Below, piece by piece: positions 11,931 through 22,760 of a DNA stretch of 64,000 bases. The stretch's first letter is position 1. Every line of letters begins with the position of its first letter. The notes under the pieces were generated by a model that saw nothing but the letters and a program-made list of their open reading frames with translations, was not told the DNA's origin and did no database searches. This DNA comes from Harmothoe impar (Eukaryota; Annelida; Polychaeta; Phyllodocida; Polynoidae). The position numbers and the translations under genes are program-made. Location of the stretch: assembly GCA_947462335.1 (NCBI GenBank), contig OX381707.1, positions 85,805,606-85,869,605 of the forward strand, given 5' to 3'.

Positions 11931-13259
11931 GTTGCCTAGCAATGGCTATTCTAATTGTTTATCTGCCTAGCAACACACATTTCTATGGTCCTAAGGTTGA
12001 TTATAATCATACCTACCCCCCCCCAATATGGACCCAAGGAATTCAATGGTTCTATCGGTTTGTTGTTAATACAGCTGGTTGCCTAGCAACGGCTATTCTT
12101 ATTGTTTATCTGCCTAGCAACACACATTTCCATGGTCCTAAGGTTGATTATAATCATACCTACCCCCCTTAATATGGACCCAAGGAATTCAATGGTTCTA
12201 TCGGTTTGTTGCTCATACAGCTGGTTGCCTAGCAACGGCTATTCTAATTGTTTATCTGCCTAGCAACACACATTTCCATGGTCCTGAAGTTGATTATAAT
12301 CATACCTACCCCCCCTAATAAGGACCCAAGGAATTCAATGGTTCTATCGGTTTGTTGCTCATAGAGCTGGTTGCCTAGCAACGGCTATTCTAATTGTTTA
12401 TCTTCCTAGCAACACACATTTCCATGGTCCTATGGTTGATTATAATCATACCTACCCCCGCTAATATGGACCCAAGGAATTCAATGGTTCTATCGGTTTG
12501 TTGCTCATACAGCTGGTTGCCTAGCAACGGCTATTCTAATTGTTTATCTTCCTAGCAACACACATTTCCATGGTCCTATGGTTGATTATAATCATACCTA
12601 CCCCCCTTAATATGGACCCAAGGAATTCAATGGTTCTATCGGTTTGTTGCTCATACAGCTGGTTGCCTAGCAACGGCTATTCTAATTGTTTATCTTCCTA
12701 GCAACACACATTTCCATGGTCCTAAGGTTGATTATAATCATACCTACCCCCCCTAATATTGACCCAAGGAATTCAATGGTTCTATCGGTGTGTTGCTAAT
12801 ACAGCTGGTTGCCTAGCAACGGCTATTCTAATTGTTTATCTGCCTAGCAACACACATTTCCATGGTCCTGAAGTTGATTATAATCATACCTACCCCCCCT
12901 AATATGGACCCAAGGAATTCAATGGTTCTATCGGTTTGTTGCTCATAGAGCTGGTTGCCTAGCAACGGCTATTCTAATTGTTTATCTTCCTAGCAACACA
13001 CATTTCCATGGTCCTAAGGTTGATTATAATCATACTTACCCCCCCTAATATGGACCAAAGGAATTCAATGGTTCTATCGGTTTGTTGCTCATACAGCTGG
13101 CTGCCTAGCAACGGCTATTCTAATTGTTTATCTGCCTAGCAACACACATTTCCATGGTCCTGAAGTTGATTATAATCATACCTACCCCCCGTAATATGGA
13201 CCCAAGGAATTCAATGGTTCTATTAGTTTGTTTGCTTATACAGCTGGTTGCCTAGCAAT
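11931..13259 (+). promoter_or_regulatory. Ten-unit array of RFX X-box motifs, about 146-bp spacing
   Basis: Exact GTTGCCTAGCAAC starts at 12078, 12224, 12370, 12516, 12662, 12808 and 12954, each 146 bp from the last. Single-base variants lie at 11931 (AAT end), 13100 (GCTGCC start) and 13247 (AAT end). Each unit also holds a half-match CTGCCTAGCAAC or CTTCCTAGCAAC about 35 bp downstream. The site is part of the core repeat, so its number grew with the repeat. Confidence 0.75.
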
Positions 13260-13459
13260 ATCTATTGTAATTGTTTATCTGCCTAGCAACACACATTTTC
13301 TTACCCCCTAACATGGACCCAAAGAATTCATAGGAAATGCCATATTTGAAGCAATATCATCCCTCCCCCTGATAACCCCTTCCCTTCCTGCTTATTTTGT
13401 GTCTTGAATGGGTTCCCTTCAAACATACCAACCATGTAGACATTATGTTTCTTCTAATG

Positions 13460-13532
13460 CAAGAATTGCGGTTGTTGCCGCGTAAAAAAATGCCTGAGGC
13501 ATTTTTTTACGCGGCAACAACCGCGATTCTTG
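13460..13532 (+). repeat. 73-bp near-perfect terminal palindrome
   Basis: CAAGAATTGCGGTTGTTGCC opens a 36-base arm that is mirrored around one central G, ending CGATTCTTG. I see one mismatch between the arms (CGCAATTC against CGCGATTC). The same palindrome ends copy 3 (43535-43607). It could extrude as a cruciform, or fold into a very stable hairpin in RNA or single-stranded DNA. Confidence 0.93.
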
Positions 13533-14190
13533 TTATAGATAACTCTGTGCTACCTGTCAGTCCAGAGCTTGACCAGGTTATGGTGGTAGATAAATATATT
13601 TGAGTAATATGATATCCTGTGTATTAGTGATAACTCTGTGGAACAACATTTTGGAGTGATAAGTTTCAAAATGAGGATGAAATAGTCACAGAAAGGCTTT
13701 CAGATCAAGGCTATTCATTATGTTGCGTATGGCACTTCATGGTGTTTGACAGTCTATAATGATTAGACACCTAAAAGTGTGCCCCATCTTGTGAATAACT
13801 GCCCAGTGCCTGTCATTTGACACTGCTGCTAGGGATAAAAGTGGGCTAATGTCTTTCTTTCCATCCATTTTGATCATGTCAACAATGAGGATCTGAAGAG
13901 TGAAATGATGAGGGCAAGTGTGAAAGGATGGCAGGACTTGTTGTGGTAGACCTTTCAGCTACTGAAATGAAATAATTCAGGGAAATTCTTTGTGCCCTTC
14001 ATCACAGTATACGGGAGATTTGGAGGTTTGCATGTCTAAAGTAGGCCAAGCTGTACTGCGCTTGGTGCAGAAGCAGTAGTTTAGGCTGTAACAGGGTACA
14101 GTGCACTTAGGGTAAAACAATAACATCCCCACAGCCCTTCCCCCTCTGTGTTAGCTAAGTCCCCGCTAACTACCAGACTGGAAAAGATCA

Positions 14191-14407
14191 TGTCGCCGTC
14201 TCACTGGGTAAGTACAAACACATCTAACTGGTCTTAGAAAGAGCAACAAGCCCACTTTCAGAATGTCAAAGTTGTTTAAAGGCATTTGCCATTTTGCAAT
14301 TCCTAATGGCATAAACCACACTTTTTTTTTGATATTCTGAAAGTGGGCTTGTTGCTCTTTCTAAGACCAGTTAGATGTGTTTGTACTTACCCAGTGAGAC
14401 AGCGAAA
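14191..14407. repeat. Inverted duplication, arms of about 74 bp with 69-bp loop
   Basis: The arm at 14191-14264 (through TCACTGGGTAAGTACAAACA and AGCAACAAGCCCACTTTCAG) is repeated in reverse complement at 14334-14407 with about two differences. The intervening 69 bp include TTGTTTAAAGGCATTTGCC. Beyond the right arm, to about 14445, the inverted sequence continues with the complement of GGGGCTAACAATAGGGTATT. S1 copy a has this in normal orientation; the left side here lacks it. Confidence 0.9.
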
Positions 14408-14890
14408 TACCCTATTGTTAGCCCCTTGTAGTATCCTTTTTAGATAGGGAAATCCTAAAGAAATAAACAACATCAGACATTGAAGTCATTAACTTCACTT
14501 GAACTTAAGATCTACAACACTGGTGATCTACTACCATTCTATCCCTTCTAAAACCACTTAATTGTAAGCTATAAAGCTGCAGTAGCAGACAGTGATAGTT
14601 TAAGCAGCTTTACATTAATTAAACAACCTACAAAGTGTTTTGTAGCCTACCAGGCTGTCATTTATATACAGTGGGTGTTGTGAGATGAATAGAACCAACT
14701 AAACAATCTCATTTCAATTCAGCTAACAGATGATTACAATATATTGTAATGCTGAAGAGGTGAATGGTACTGATATATGTGAAGCACTGCAATAATAACA
14801 ATTGCCACAAAAGGAGGATATATATATATATCCTCACTGGCAGTAACAAAACAGGATCATTCTACAGCTGTTTTTCTAGACGTCCATCAC

Positions 14891-15205
14891 TAAAGACTAT
14901 GTACACCTAATTTGTCTGAGTGAGGGTTACCATAGACTATGTACACCTGATTTGTCTGAGTGAGGGTTACTATAGACTATGTACACCTGATTTGTCCGAG
15001 TGAGGGTTACTATAGACTATGTACACCTAATTTGTCTGAGTGAGGGTTACTATAGACTATGTACACCTAATTTGTCTGAGTGAGGGTTACTATAGACTAT
15101 GTACACCTGATTTGTCTGAGTGAGGGTTACTATAGACTATGTACACCTAATTTGTCTGAGTGAGGGTTACTATAGACTATGTACACCTGATTTGTCTGAG
15201 TGAGT
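14891..15205 (+). repeat. 40-bp tandem repeat, about 8 copies
   Basis: The unit (TATAGACTATGTACACCTGA plus TTTGTCTGAGTGAGGGTTAC) starts at 14891, 14931, 14971, 15011, 15051, 15091, 15131 and 15171. The main variation is CCTAA/CCTGA. The paralogous places in the other S1 copies (about 7965 and 19612) hold only a single diverged unit, so the array expanded in this copy alone. Confidence 0.95.
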
Positions 15206-16368
15206 GTAGAACACTGTGAAGGGAATTAATCTGCTTTTAGGAGTCACACCACTAAATGTACAAAGAGGGAATTTTCTGATGAACAGGGAATGGGCTTATA
15301 TCGAGTTAGATAGATCTGGTCAGTGCCAAATGGTGCTAATGCATGACAGACTATTGACACAATTGTTTTTGATTTATTCAATTCTCTCACAGTTTATAGA
15401 GTATCTGGCAGATGGTTAATCTATTAATCATGCATTGGGACAAGTCAACTGCTACTTTCCGAAGCATTCTATATTAAAAATAAAAAGATAAAAACAATCT
15501 GTAGTATAATTTCCAGGTTGATGAAAATAAGTCGGTACTTGTGGCCTAGTGCAGATTAATTCCTGTGTGAAATCTATTGTATCACTTAATGTCTGAGCTT
15601 AGACTCAAAGCTTACTGAAGTTGGTTAATCTGGACCTTAAAGGGGCTCCCTGTGGTTCTTTGAGAGTCTTAGAGTCTGAATCTTTAATGTGTGTAAGTAG
15701 GTCTGAGGTAACTTTAAATTTTTTGTCCCTGGACATCACAGAGAATCGAGTTGTACTATCTATGGGACTGGAAACAAGCTTATGCTATTTTGATGAACAG
15801 TGGGCTAGGCTGTTTAGTTTATTACCTTCTTGAAGTCCTAGAATACACCATCAGGTTCTCAATAATCTATATAGATATATACTATTCCTCTACCTGCAGC
15901 CTACACTGTTTATATCAGTGGTGAACACTGTACAACCAACAACCAACATTGAGACTGCCAGAGTTGCCAAAGGAGTGCTCTCAGGGGTACTTCTGTCCTG
16001 TCCGCCCCTGTCCACCTCCTGTCAGCCTTCCTGTCCGCCCCCCACAGGAACATTACACTGCTCCCTAAGGGGTATGTGCGCCAGCTGTTGGACCCTTACT
16101 GACTGGTTAAAGAAGCCAATATCCTATATAGGGGATGGGAAACTAATGTTATTTCAATGACCAGTGAGCCAGGCTTGATAAAGCATTGGCCTACTACACA
16201 GCCAGGCCATCAGCATCTTATCAATCATATAGCTACATACTGGACTATTTCTCCAAAATTTCTAAGAGGAGGGGTCTCAGGGTTACTTCTGACCTGTCCG
16301 CCCCTTTCCAGCCCTTGTCAGCCTCCATGTCCTCCCACCATAGGACGCTAACACAGCTACCTAAAAGC

Positions 16369-16453
16369 GTGAATCCACTGAGACAAAATCCGTCAGATTG
16401 GATGCACCTCACAATGTTAAACCTATCCGACGGATTTACTTCAGTGGATTCAC
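16369..16453. mobile_element. 85-bp hairpin, probable MITE remnant
   Basis: GTGAATCCACTGA (from 16369) and TCAGTGGATTCAC (to 16453) are exact inverted ends. Further inside, AATCCGTCAGATTGG pairs with CTATCCGACGGATT. A decayed relative sits at about 22450-22545, with CCGACAGATTCACC, in the paralogous S1 segment. Confidence 0.5.
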
Positions 16454-16460
16454 CCCTTAA

Positions 16461-17119
16461 GGCACATCCTTCTACATCTTTTACTCCAAGACTTACAGAT
16501 CTAAAGGTTCTATTTTTGGAAAGAAATATGCTGAAAATTTGTTAAATATGCTCTGAATGTCTGGATATCAATTTTACTTTCCACTCTCTGCATTTTGAAC
16601 TATTGATTACTCTGTTATATACCATTATAAATGTACTTCGGTAGCATTATGGAGATCATGCCAGGATCCTTTGTAGTATCTACTACAAACTTCAAAGCTT
16701 TGGTTCACTTTCTTACCACTAGATGTCAGGCAAAACAAATGACCTTTCAGAAATGACCTTGACCTAACAAGGTCACAATGAAACTTTGATCGGAGGTACT
16801 CTGCTGTCTAATTTGTCACAAAGTAGACATCAATTTTACGAAAACAAAGACTTTCCACGTCCGTGCAAACAGGCTTTGAGCGCCTGTCATGCTTTCCAGC
16901 CTCCAACTCTCCTTTACACCATTACATTCCTCCAATTCATTTATCATCCTCTCTCTCTTACCTTGCCTAACATCCCTTCTCACTGCAGGCCAGAACTAAT
17001 GAGTAGATGCTAATTGGGGGGCCAGGCTAACAATGCGAAGGTGGGTTGGTGTGGTATTTCGAGGGTGCTGATTCCAAATCGGCTCTGTGTAAAGTGATAT
17101 CTGTGTTGCAACAAGGTCA
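16461..17119. other. Spacer between S1 copies b and c; no gene seen
   Basis: Mostly unique sequence. The only notable point is a cluster of nuclear-receptor half-sites at 16740-16775. No supported gene. Confidence 0.4.
16740..16791. promoter_or_regulatory. Cluster of nuclear-receptor half-sites with a TCF-like site
   Basis: TGACCT occurs at 16740-16745, 16754-16759 and 16760-16765, and AGGTCA at 16770-16775. The middle pair is a direct repeat with no spacer, and TGACCT with AGGTCA forms an everted pair with a 4-nt gap. CTTTGATC follows at 16784-16791. This is motif content only; chance clustering is possible. Confidence 0.25.
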
Positions 17120-20100
17120 GATACAAGGTCAAAGGTCTATTGTAGGAGGTGACAAGGGTCTGACAGCTAGGGATGGTCCTCTCTGTCCTCTCCTGGTGGT
17201 GGTAGACGTCTCCCTCTCTGACAGCGTCACAGCTAAATAGGTCTGCACTACAGTCATTGGGGACTGTTTCAGAAAATGTGTGATAGTTGTTATTGAGAAA
17301 AGACACCTGGATGTTTGTTAAGCAGTCCCCACATTTTATGATTTAATAGGTATGTTAATCCCATTAACATTAGTATATTGGGTGAGTAAGTCCACCTCCT
17401 TTTATAGCCACTGCTATAATACCAGGGAGAGCTGTATGTGGGTAGTGTTACATACCCTCCAGGGGGCCTCAATGTGGTCTCATTTGCTACACCTGGTTTA
17501 TTGGACAGTTTAAAGTCCATGCATTATACAAGAACAACTTCATGCAGACTCGTGTCTAGTTGAAAGTTGATAGAACTCCAGTCTACGGGGGGTAGGGATA
17601 AGAAGAAATCAATGCCTGAGCCAAAGTAATCACGTTGGCTACTCCTGAAAGAGCCTTAGCTGTTGAATGTCCACCAATGCACTGTTTCCTTTTGTTGTGG
17701 CCATGTATGTTTTTCATCACAATACCAGACTTAAAGTGACATAATCACTGAGCTTGTCCCATTCAAAATGCTAATACTCTTCTAATCTACTATGTAGTAG
17801 CTGAGGGAGTGGTGATATTGCTCCTTTAAAGCAACCTAGACTGGCAAGCAGCCAAAACCTATCAAATGCTTGAGCCCCAGTCATGGTTGAAGTTCCCTGT
17901 GTGTGGCTGGGTCTGTATAATAGCAATGCGTCAGGACCCAGGACACTGAATGGTGCAGCCAGACTACACATTCAGAACCTGTATAATCAACTGCCATACC
18001 TTATTTGGCTACTCCTAAAAGTGCCTTTGCTGTTGAGGACCCACCAAAGTACTGTTTCCTCATATTGCAGTCATGCATGTTTTGCATGACAATAGCAGAC
18101 TTAACGCGGCCAAGCAGCCAAACCTATCGAATGTGTAAGGCACAGTCATGGTTGCAGTTCTCACACAGTCAGAAGCTTTACAATTAACTGCCACACCTTA
18201 TTTTAGATAACACCTTGCTACCTGCCACTACAGAAAAGTCAAAGTGAAGAACTGAGTTGAGTTAGTGCATCAGTGAGAACTGTGTGGAACCAGATGTTCC
18301 AGTAATGAGCTGCAAAGTCAGGATGAAATAGGCACAGAAAGGTTATTTATCACCTTGGCTATAACACTTGGTATACGGCAGTCTGTTATGATGAGACTAC
18401 TGAATGCATGCTCCATGGTGTGAATAAACACACAGTGCCTGTCCGTTAACACTACTGCCAGGGGATATAAATAGGCTGATATTGATCTTTCCATCCATTT
18501 TGATCATGTCAACAATGAGGATCTTAGGAGAGAAATGATGAGGAAAAGTATAAAAGCTTTATGCTGATGGAGGGTTTATGTTGTGGTAGACCTTTCAACT
18601 AATGTAAGGATGAATTAATTTAGGGGAATTATTTGTCTAAAACAGTATACAGTAGATTTAAGGTGTTGTGTCAGTCTAAAGTAGGTTATGTTGTACTCTG
18701 TGTGGTGCAGAAGCAGTAGTTCAGGGTGCAACAGCATGCAGTGCACTCGGGGTAAAACAATAACATCGACAGAGCCCCGCCCCCTCCCTGTTAGCTTAGC
18801 ACAACTAACAACCAGACTGGAAAGATACCAGACTATAAGGGGTTAACAATAGAGCAGTTGAGTTTTTATTGGGTGAGTACAGACACATCTAACTAGTCTT
18901 TACAAAAGCAACAATACCACCTTATGAATATCACAGTTATTTAAAGGCATTTGCCAATTTGCAATTGTTATGGCTAGAAAGCATAATCTTGACAAATTCA
19001 ATTCCATAACCAGTATATCATTTTCCCTATAAAAGGAGTATTCCAGTAACAGAATCTGTTGGTCAGATGAGATTTGTCCATGAGTTCAACATTGTAGACT
19101 TTCATTGGATGACAGAATTTCGGCGAAATGTTGTTTGTGAAACACAAAAGTAAGGCATTAAACAAGCATCAGACATCCATTTTACCTGACCGATGCCACT
19201 TACTTCCATTCCGACATTAGATCTTTACAAACTCCATCAACCATTCTCCTTCATCTAAAAACACCTACTTGTAAGCTATCTAGTTGCAGTACCAGACAGT
19301 CAGACAGTTTTAGCAGCTTTACATTGATTAAACAACAAAGTGTCCTGTAACTTATAAGGTTGTCCTCTATGTACAGTGTGCCTACCGAGGTGAATGTAAT
19401 CAGCTATACAGATTTGACTTTGGTTAACATATATGATTACAATATATTGTTATACTGATTGTGTTAATGGTGAGAGTTGCCCCACCTTGTTTAAAAAATT
19501 CAATGTAATAACAAGAAAAGTATATTTGTGATTCTTACTCATGCTACATACATGTATTAAACATCAATGAATCAATCTACAGCTGTGCAACTTTTTAAGT
19601 CAACCAATACTTAAGACTATGAATCTAATCCATCAGAGTTAGTGTAAGACACTGTGTTTAATCTGCTTTAAAGAGACACATCACTAAGGAGGGAATTGTC
19701 TGCTAATTTTAGAAGAAACTTATATTGGGTAGTCACAATAGGGGCTTATGTAGGGTAACCCAGCTCTGGCTAGATGTAAATTGCGCAAATGTACCACAAG
19801 GTCTTTATCCCTATATGAACCGCTTTCAGATGTAGCTAATTCAGAAACCAAACATTTGGATTCACAAGTCAATAGATGCTTGTCCTGTAATATAATGTTG
19901 AGACCAAACAATTCAAAAAAAATCAAAGGAGAATATCATTGATGAAGATAATCAGTTTACACAGAGGGAAAAGTGAGAGTCACCTGGACTCACATAGCAC
20001 AGTCAGGCATGTGTCGCAAAAAGCACGCTCATGTGATATTCAGACTGACTTTGACAGTAAAGAGGGTCCAGCCTGACTCAGGGTGGTATGACAGTCAGGC

Positions 20101-21400
20101 AGTGCTGGACCCTCTCTATTGTCAAAGTCAGGCAATGCTGGATCCTCCTGTACGAGAGTTCAACACTGCCTGACTTTCATGCTTAAGGGTAGTCTTGCAA
20201 TGCTGGACTGTGCCTAGAGCAAGAGTACAGCAATGCCAGACTCTGGCTATTGATAGTCGAGCCAAGCTGGATTCTCATGTGTATGAATTGTCTAGGGTGA
20301 CTGTCATTCAAGGATCAGGCATACTCTTGAAAGGGAGTAACTTTATGGGACTATCAAAGGAGGCTCAGTCTGACTGTTGTGAAAGTCCAGCAGACTTTCT
20401 AACCTGAGTCCAGCTGACGCTCACATTTTTATCTGTGCATACTACAAATTGTTGCAGTTGATAAATTTCAAGATGGCTATCCGTGGCAATCCCTGATATC
20501 ACTTGATCACATGATGTCTGTGCTCGGAGTGCTTGAAAGATAAGTGAAACTGGTAAGTCTTAGTCTGACGGACACCCCTGGAGGTCTCTGCGGTGCTGTC
20601 TGTCACTTAGAGTCTACATATTTAGTGTGAGGAGGTAGTCCTGAGGTAACTCCAAAGTGATGCCTGCTGGACATCACAGAGAATGGAGTGGTTTCCACCT
20701 TACATCTCACAATTTATTGTGTTTTTAAAGATCATATATTTTTTTATTGATCAGTCAGCCAGGCTCCATTGTTTATTACCTTGATGAAGATATGGTCTAC
20801 ATCCTCAAGACATCCGTATACTAATACCCTATAGACCACACTACCCATACTACTGACCAGCACCTTACAGGCAACACACACACTCAAACATTTAGTGTCA
20901 TGAAATTGCAAAAGGAGTACTCTCAGGGGTACTTCTGACATGTCCGCCTGCTCCAACTCCTGCCAGGCTTCCTGTGAACCCACCACGGAGACATTAGGCT
21001 GCTCCCTAAGGGGTATGTGGCCTGGCTCCCTGACTCTGACTAACAGGGCTTTAAGGATTCTACATTTCAGATTTAGCAATCCCCTATTCTGTTGTTGCGG
21101 CCTATTGTGCTGTATTATTGACAACCGTTGTGTTTTGTGTACTACTTTATTTTCTACTCAAAGTCAGCCGTATTTCTATATTTCATCAGTTTATTTGAAA
21201 GTACCACATTTAATGATAAGCAGACACATAACATATTGTTACTGTCCTCTCCATTTCCCTCAGTGTGCCCTCCGGTTCCCCACCCAGTGCTCCAGGTGGG
21301 GGATTGCCAGCTGGACTGAGAGGCTGATGGCTGCACCAATAGGAAGCCATCCTGGGAGATCTGCAGGAGATCTGTTGGTGTTAAACCCAGGTATCTTATC
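17120..21400 (+). repeat. S1 segmental duplicate, copy c
   Basis: The least interrupted copy of the S1 block, collinear with 9838-16460 and partly with 7060-8780. Landmarks are the TAGGAGGTGACAAGGG stretch near 17143, ACCAGACTTAAAGTGACATA (17725), ATCCATTTTGATCATGTCAA (18490), ACAACCAGACTGGAAAGATA (18805), AGACAGTTTTAGCAGCTTTA (19302), GGACATCACAGAGAATGGAG (20665) and a GC-rich segment at 20920-21030. It lacks the X-box element, the 1.2-kb element and the 40-bp array. The longest frame (155 residues, 20940-21407) has no known domain and is not open in the other copies. Confidence 0.75.
20048..20128. repeat. 81-bp hairpin in a TCAGGC/GCTGGA-rich stretch
   Basis: ACTTTGACAGTAAAGAGGGT (from 20048) and ACCCTCTCTATTGTCAAAGT (to 20128) are near-perfect complements, extended inward by CCAGCCTGACT against GTCAGGCAGTGCTGG. 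Around it (19980-20400), short motifs such as GTCAGGCA, AATGCTGGA and CAGACT recur in both orientations. Probably a decayed foldback element. Confidence 0.6.
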
Positions 21401-21949
21401 GAAATAAAGGAGGCTCAATGGGTGCTATAAGGTGATAAAGTGTGAGTGAGGGGGAATGAGTGTGATAGAAAGTGTTAGATCATGATAGAGGGTTATTGAC
21501 AGATAGATGTGATAGGTGGTAAGCTGAGGTGTTCCCACTAGGGTTTATAGGTGTCAGATTGTATCAGATGACTTAAACCATCATACCTGTGGTCATCATG
21601 ATGCATGAATTGGGCCTTGTGCAAACAGAGGGCCCTGTCTGCTTAAGGGACTTAAACTGACGTATGGGCTGTTGGCAAACGACTAACAGTCTATTAAAAT
21701 AGTTGTTCTTGACAGAAGTTTATTCATAATTCATTTAGAGGAGCTCATTTATTTGAGCTAATTAAGTAACCGTGCTTGCCGAGTCAACATTTGCTTGTCC
21801 AAAACATGATATACTCCCAAATAAGCTATAGGCCAATTTATAGGATGATGAAAGTCATTCTGTAGTTGTATTGCAGTTGAATAAGGTCCATACAGATTAT
21901 AAAAGTGTTTCCCAGCAGTTCCTAATATAACTTGATGTCTAGGCTGAGA

Positions 21950-22760
21950 CTGTCTGCAAGCTTAATAAAGCTGATTAGTCTAAGTCTGTTGGGCAGAGAG
22001 TGTCTTAGAGTCTGAATCTTTAATGTGTTGAATGCGGTAACTTCAAGGTAATTGTCCCTGGACATCACAGAGAATAGAGTAGTACTATCTTGGTGAAGGG
22101 AAACAACCTAATGCTGTATCTTAGGCCAAAAATAAAAAATGCTTTTTTTCAACATAGATGTACTAGCCAGCTTCTCCACATCGTTTAAAATTGACTAAAA
22201 AGGGGAAAAAAAGGCCGGGTGACCTTAAACAAACCTCTTTTTTGGCCTATCAGCCATATACCTACAGATGTTGATACTACTGCCAGTGATTTATGGGCAA
22301 CACATACTCTAAAGTCTAAATCATAACTCCTACCATTACCAAACGAGGGCTCTCAGGGGTGCTTCTCACCTGTCCACCCCTTTGTAACTCCTGTCAGCCT
22401 TCCTGTCCGCACAACTAGGAAGATTAGACAGCTCCCTAAAAGGGCAAATGCACTGACATAAGTTTTTCTGATCGGATGAACATTTGCAATGAAAATGCTA
22501 TGAATAAATCTTTTCTAATCCGACAGATTCACCACAGTGGCATCCAGGCATAAAGGAGTCAGGAACTTTGATAGCCCAGTCTAGAGATCCACTGTGCTCT
22601 CCTCATCCCTTATTTTACCCTTCACTTCTCAAACCTACCACCAAGAATACACTCCCTAGATCCCCTAGTACTGGGTGTTAGTAGGTATCAAGGGGATCAG
22701 GAGGAGATTTACCAGACGGATTAAGTAGATAATGGCGGCACCAATAAGAAAGCACCCTCG
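21950..22760 (+). repeat. S1 segmental duplicate, partial copy
   Basis: Holds AGAGTCTGAATCTTTAATGT (22008), the TCCCTGGACATCACAGAGAA stretch (22055), CTCTCAGGGGTGCTTCTCAC (22350) and, near 22700, a stretch related to 21290-21350. A small MITE (22124-22247) interrupts it. The bases from 21401 to 21949 ahead of it are unique, with no gene seen. Confidence 0.6.
22124..22247. mobile_element. Short MITE with GGCCAAAAA ends (same family as 26798)
   Basis: The element opens GGCCAAAAATAAAAAA and closes with TTTTTTGGCC at 22247. The right terminal 30 bases, read in complement, match the left end of the element at 26798-27002 with few differences, so the two are one family. The left end here is degenerate. 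The flanks are TTA and TAT. Confidence 0.6.

Larger units (their letters stand above)
11646..13532 (+). mobile_element. X-box tandem-repeat element, copy 2 (most complete on + strand)
   Basis: In order: a T-run then ATGCCGAAG; two small hairpins (GGTGGC-GTA-GCCACC at 11662-11676 and GGTGGTGCC-GCCA-GGCACCACC at 11678-11699); two GCCGCCATCTTGG motifs; ten core repeats of 146-147 bp; a unique spacer of about 200 bp; and a 73-bp palindrome (13460-13532). The S1 paralogue at about 18187-18215 lacks it, reading CACACCTTATTTTAGATAAC, which places both junctions within a few bases. No protein is encoded. A terminal hairpin with core tandem repeats resembles Helentron-associated elements. Read on the minus strand, however, all three copies end in CAT or CTT followed by six to seven As, which resembles a poly-A retroposon. 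I cannot decide between the two. Confidence 0.85.
9838..16460 (+). repeat. S1 segmental duplicate, copy b (expanded by insertions)
   Basis: A paralogue of 17120-21400. The left part (9838-10080, with TGTAGGAGGTGACGAGGGGC near 9892 and the GTCTGCACCACAGTCATTGG stretch near 9990) matches 17140-17290. The middle (11340-11645) matches 17705-18000 and 18100-18195. The part at 13533-16370 matches 18200-20960. The interruptions are a TA-flanked element (10083-11286), the X-box element (11646-13532), an inverted duplication at 14.2-14.4 kb and a 40-bp tandem array at 14.9-15.2 kb. No gene is recognised inside. Confidence 0.75.

Noticed and set aside
11652..12172. ORFs within the X-box element
   Set aside because: They follow the 146-bp repeat for short distances and break because 146 is not a multiple of three. 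Not conserved in copies 1 and 3.
15918..16545. Overlapping ORFs rich in Pro, Cys and Ser
   Set aside because: They arise from the GC-rich S1 core and change frame between copies. No domain.
20940..21407. 155-aa ORF as a gene
   Set aside because: It has no recognisable domain, and the paralogous stretches near 8450 and 16000 are broken in this frame. It looks like duplicated non-coding DNA.
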